The notes under the pieces: generated by a model
Databases searched by the model: none
Told to the model about the DNA's origin: nothing
Seen by the model: only the letters and a program-made list of their open reading frames with translations
NCBI GenBank assembly: GCA_963708155.1
Contig: OY970183.1
Coordinates: forward strand, 1,054,001-1,118,000
Source: Methylovirgula sp963708155
GTDB lineage: Bacteria > Pseudomonadota > Alphaproteobacteria > Rhizobiales > Beijerinckiaceae
Direction: 5' to 3'
Length of the DNA: 64,000 nt
Translations under genes and position numbers: made by a program
Part shown: piece after piece, positions 60,963-64,000 of the stretch
How positions within the stretch are numbered: the stretch's first letter is position 1
Layout of the letters: every line of letters starts with the position of its first letter

Positions 60963-63256
60963 ATGCCCCGCCAGCGCCCAGTGCCCGGGATCAAACGCTA
61001 CGATGCCCCAGCGGGTGGTTGGGGCGCCTTAAAGGCCACGGCGAAGGCGATCCGCGAGCAGATGGACGCCAGCGGAGCCGCCGTCACGCTCTTCCGCACC
61101 AACAAGCCGGACGGTTTCGATTGCCCCGGCTGCGCCTGGCCGGACAAGGAGCACACCTCCACGTTCCAGTTCTGCGAGAACGGCGCCAAGGCCGTGACCT
61201 GGGAGGCGACCAAGAAGCGCGTGCACGCCCGAGTTTTTCGCCGCAGCACACCGTCTCCGAACTGCTGGAACTGGACGGATTACGAGCTGGAAAACGCCGG
61301 GCCGCCTCACCCATCCGCTGGTCTATGACCGCGCCAGCGACACGCTATCAGCCGATCGCATGGGAGGATGCGTTCGCAGCGGATCGGCGAGGTGCTGCGC
61401 GCGCAGCACGATCCCAACCGGGTGGAATTCTACACCTCCGGCCGCGCCTCGAACGAGGCGGCCTTCCTGTACCAGCTTTTCGCCCGCGAATACGGCACCA
61501 ACAATTTCCCCGATTGCTCCAACATGTGCCACGAGGCGACGAGCGTCGGCCTGCCGCAGTCGATCGGCTCGGCAAGGGCACCGTCTCGCTCGAGGACTTC
61601 GACCATTGCGATCTGATCCTCTCCTTCGGCCACAACCCCGGCACCAACCATCCGCGCATGATGGGCACCCTGCACGAATGCGCGCAAGCGCGGCGTGCCG
61701 ATCATCGTCTTCAATCCGTTGCGCGAGCGCGCGCTCGAACGTTTCGCCGATCCGCAAAACCCGATCGAAATGTCGACCTTCGGCTCACGCGAACATCGCC
61801 TCCTCCTATTATCAGGTGAAGGTCGGCGGCGACGCCGCGGCGCTGAAGGGCATCATGAAGGCGCTGCTCGCGCTCGACCGGATGCCAGGCCGCAACGCGC
61901 CGGTTCTCGACCACGACTTCATCGCCGAACATACGCACGGCTTCGAAGGCCTTGTCGCCGATCTCGACGCGACGTCCTGGGACGATATCGAATCCGCAAG
62001 CGGGCTTGACCGCGCCGCACTTGAGGCGGTGGCGAGCGCCTATGCGCAATCCAACGCGACGATCATCCCCTACGGCATGGGCATCACCCAGCACACGACG
62101 GGCACCGGCAACGTCCAGCAGATCGCCAATCTGCTGCTGCATGCGCGGCAATATCGGCAAGCCCGGCGCCGGCATCTGCCCGCTGCGCGGCCATTCCAAC
62201 GTGCAGGGCGACCGCACCGTCGGCATCACCGAGAAGCCCGGCGCGGATATGCTCGCCCGCATCGAAGCGACCTTCGGCTTCAAGCCGCCGGCAGCGCACG
62301 GCCACGATGCCGTCGCGGCCATGCAGGCGATCATAGCGGGCAAATCGAAGGTGCTGATCTGCCTCGGCGGCAATCTCGCCGTTGCCATGCCGGACCCGGA
62401 GCAATGCTTCCCGGCGATGGCGAGGCTCGACCTCGCCGTGCATATCGCCACCAAGCTCAATCGCTCGCATCTGCTCGTCGGCAAGGAGGCGATCATTCTG
62501 CCCTGCCTCGGCCGCACCGAACACGATATGCAGGCGAGCGGGCCCGCAGATCGGTCACCGTCGAGGATTCGATGTCGATGGTCCATGCCTCGCGCGGCAA
62601 GCTGCCGCCGGCTTCCGAGCATCTGCGCTCCGAGCCCGCGATCGTCGCCGGGATGGCGGCGGCCACGCTGCCGCACAGCAAAGTGCCGTGGACGGAGGCT
62701 GTCGCCGACTACGACCGCATCCGCGACAAGATCGAGGCCGTCTTTCCCGACTTCCAGGACTACAATGCGCGCATGCGCATCCCCGGCGGCTTCCGCCTGC
62801 CGCTGCCCGCGACCGAGCGCGATCTGGAACACGCCCTCCGGCAAGGCCGAGTTCATCGCCTTCAACGGCCTCAACGAAGACCCGGTCGTCAGCGATGGCG
62901 CCGTTCTGCGGCTGACGACGATCCGCAGCCACGACCAGTACAACACCACGATCTACGGCCTCGACGACCGCTATCGCGGCGTCTTCGGCCGCCGCGACGT
63001 CGTCTTCATCCATACGGACGACCTTGCCGCGCTCAACATCCAGCACGGCGATGCGATCGATATCGAAACCGCATTGCCATCCGGTACGCCGTTGCGCCTC
63101 GAAGGCTTCACCGCCATCGCGCATAACATCGCCCGCGGCTCGGCCGCCGCCTATTATCCCGAGGCCAACGGGCTTGTGCCGCTCGCCTATCATGATCCGC
63201 AAAGCGGCACGCCGTCCTATAAATCCGTTCCGGTCAGGATCATGCGTCACGCCTAA
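60963..63256 (+). pseudogene. YdeP/FdhF-type molybdopterin oxidoreductase with about 13 frameshifts
   Basis: Reads as a full YdeP-like formate dehydrogenase alpha-type enzyme only if the frame is changed about 13 times between 61224 and 62830. Pieces in order: GGWGALKATAKAIREQM, KPDGFDCPGCAWPDKEH (cluster-type Cys pair), ATKKRV, TPEFFA, QHTVSELLELD, RLTHPLVYDRASDT, YQPIAWEDAFA, NNFPDCSNMCHEATSVGLPQ, GKGTVSLEDFDHCDLIL, GHNPGTNHPRMMGTLHECA, IASSYYQVKVGGDAAAL, GMGITQHTTGTGNVQQIANL, RGNIGKPGAGICPLRGHSNV, TPSGKAEFIAFNGL. Correcting all shifts gives 760 residues, the family's usual length. ATG with GGAG upstream. Confidence 0.85.
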
Positions 63257-64000
63257 CTGCCGCGGCAGAGCAGGATGAGGATCGCATGGTAGATGCGGTC
63301 AAAATCGGTCACGCTGGCCTGCTTGCGGCGGCGCAGCAGGTTGGCAAAGAAAATGGCGCGGCCGAACCATGAATATCTGTCGAAACGATAAGAGGCGACC
63401 TCCGCCCGCCGCAGGGATTCCTGCGGCCGCGAGAGGACGTCGGACACTGCTTGCCACGCAACGCGGCGCTTGAGCCAATCGGCGCTCGTCCGGCTCGGGT
63501 CAATGTAATGTTTCACGCCAGCACCCGGCGCGTAGACGATCTTTCCGCCTCTTGCGCGGACGGATTCGCTCACCTGCGTTTCTTCGTTCGAGAGTAGCGA
63601 GAGCGCGCCCTTGCGGCCAAGCTCCGTCGAAAAGCCGCCGGCAGCAAAGAGCCAGTCCCGCCGGATCGAATAATTGCAGCCGGCCAGCCATTCGTGCGGC
63701 AGGAGTTCACGGATCTCGCGGCCGTAATCAACGATGGAGAAGAATCCCTCCAGCTCGCTGGTGAGCCAATGCGGCCGCGGGGTTACCCAGACCGGCTCCA
63801 CAGGGCCGCCGACGATCGCCGTCCTGTCGCCGAATTTCTGGTAGCCAAGGCTGAGTTCGCGCAGCCATTGCGGCGACGCGATCGCATCATCGTCCAGATA
63901 GGCGACGATGGGCGCCAGAGCCAGCTGCGCGCCGACATTGCGGGCATTGGAAAGCCCTGGGACGGGTTCGTGGACGTAGCGAAAATTTTCGATCCCATTA
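63253..64000 (-). CDS. Family 2 glycosyltransferase (5' end outside window)
   Basis: The frame is open to the window edge, so only the C-terminal about 248 residues are seen. YVHEPVPGLSNARNVGAQLA and VAYLDDDAIASPQWLREL carry the GT2 Asp cluster; CNYSIRRDWLFAAGGF and LSNEETQVSESVRARGGKI follow, typical of GT-A enzymes with a late ED/ET motif. Its stop overlaps that of the convergent molybdoenzyme gene by four bases. Probably adds a sugar to a surface glycan. Confidence 0.85.
   Translation of the reverse strand, partial: NGIENFRYVHEPVPGLSNARNVGAQLALAPIVAYLDDDAIASPQWLRELSLGYQKFGDRTAIVGGPVEPVWVTPRPHWLTSELEGFFSIVDYGREIRELLPHEWLAGCNYSIRRDWLFAAGGFSTELGRKGALSLLSNEETQVSESVRARGGKIVYAPGAGVKHYIDPSRTSADWLKRRVAWQAVSDVLSRPQESLRRAEVASYRFDRYSWFGRAIFFANLLRRRKQASVTDFDRIYHAILILLCRGS

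Noticed and set aside
63783..63998. 71-codon minus-strand frame at the window edge
   Set aside because: The neighbouring phase carries GT2 motifs (GLSNARN, YLDDDA) straight through this region.

Overview
The window reads as a GC-rich chromosomal stretch of an alphaproteobacterium, most likely Hyphomicrobiales and possibly Beijerinckiaceae-like. This is inferred from gene content and order, because no rRNA or tRNA is present to prove it. The supporting signs are a metX-metW pair, a chorismate mutase-hisC-tyrC operon, a PlcP/glycosyltransferase lipid-remodelling pair, a 37-residue MAKGQ-type small protein and many GTG/TTG starts with ATGA overlaps. I see no prophage, insertion sequence or CRISPR array.

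Layout. 0-3 kb: the end of a beta-lactamase-like serine hydrolase and a NarL-type two-component pair. 3-5.5 kb: a small secreted protein and a frameshifted porin. 5.8-10 kb: plcP-agt and a TPR-sulfotransferase. 10-17 kb: a ClC channel, CheW, PhnN, a YeiH-type transporter with a 49-residue membrane partner, a GNAT enzyme and inorganic pyrophosphatase. 16.5-22.7 kb: metW/metX divergent from chorismate mutase-hisC-tyrC, then a DUF2125 protein. 23-30.3 kb: ChaC, PlsC, a PLP decarboxylase, a beta-hydroxyacid dehydrogenase, a Rieske-flavoprotein reductase and a secreted VOC protein. 30.4-43.7 kb: an exopolysaccharide locus with six glycosyltransferases, a Wzx flippase, a Wzy/WaaL-like ligase, a beta-helix protein, a WcaF-like acetyltransferase and a WcaJ/PssY-type initiating transferase. 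44-52.6 kb: an aldo/keto reductase, a YXWGXW protein, a secreted unknown beside a caspase/Sel1 protein, a DUF4239 protein and a flavin amine oxidase. 53-56 kb: an RpfF-like DSF synthase followed by a membrane GGDEF-EAL protein. 56-61 kb: a DsbA-like protein, a LysR regulator, a YceI-cytochrome b561-YceI operon and an LLM flavoprotein. 61-64 kb: a YdeP/FdhF-type molybdoenzyme gene broken by about 13 frameshifts, then a partial family 2 glycosyltransferase.

The most notable points are the RpfF-like synthase next to a c-di-GMP enzyme (a likely DSF-type cell-cell signalling module); the molybdoenzyme reading frame, which is shifted about 13 times although the protein motifs stay intact; three further single +1 shifts in a porin and two glycosyltransferases; and 15-bp tandem repeats at the 3' ends of two unrelated genes. 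The frameshifts may be sequence errors and should be checked before any biology is read into them.
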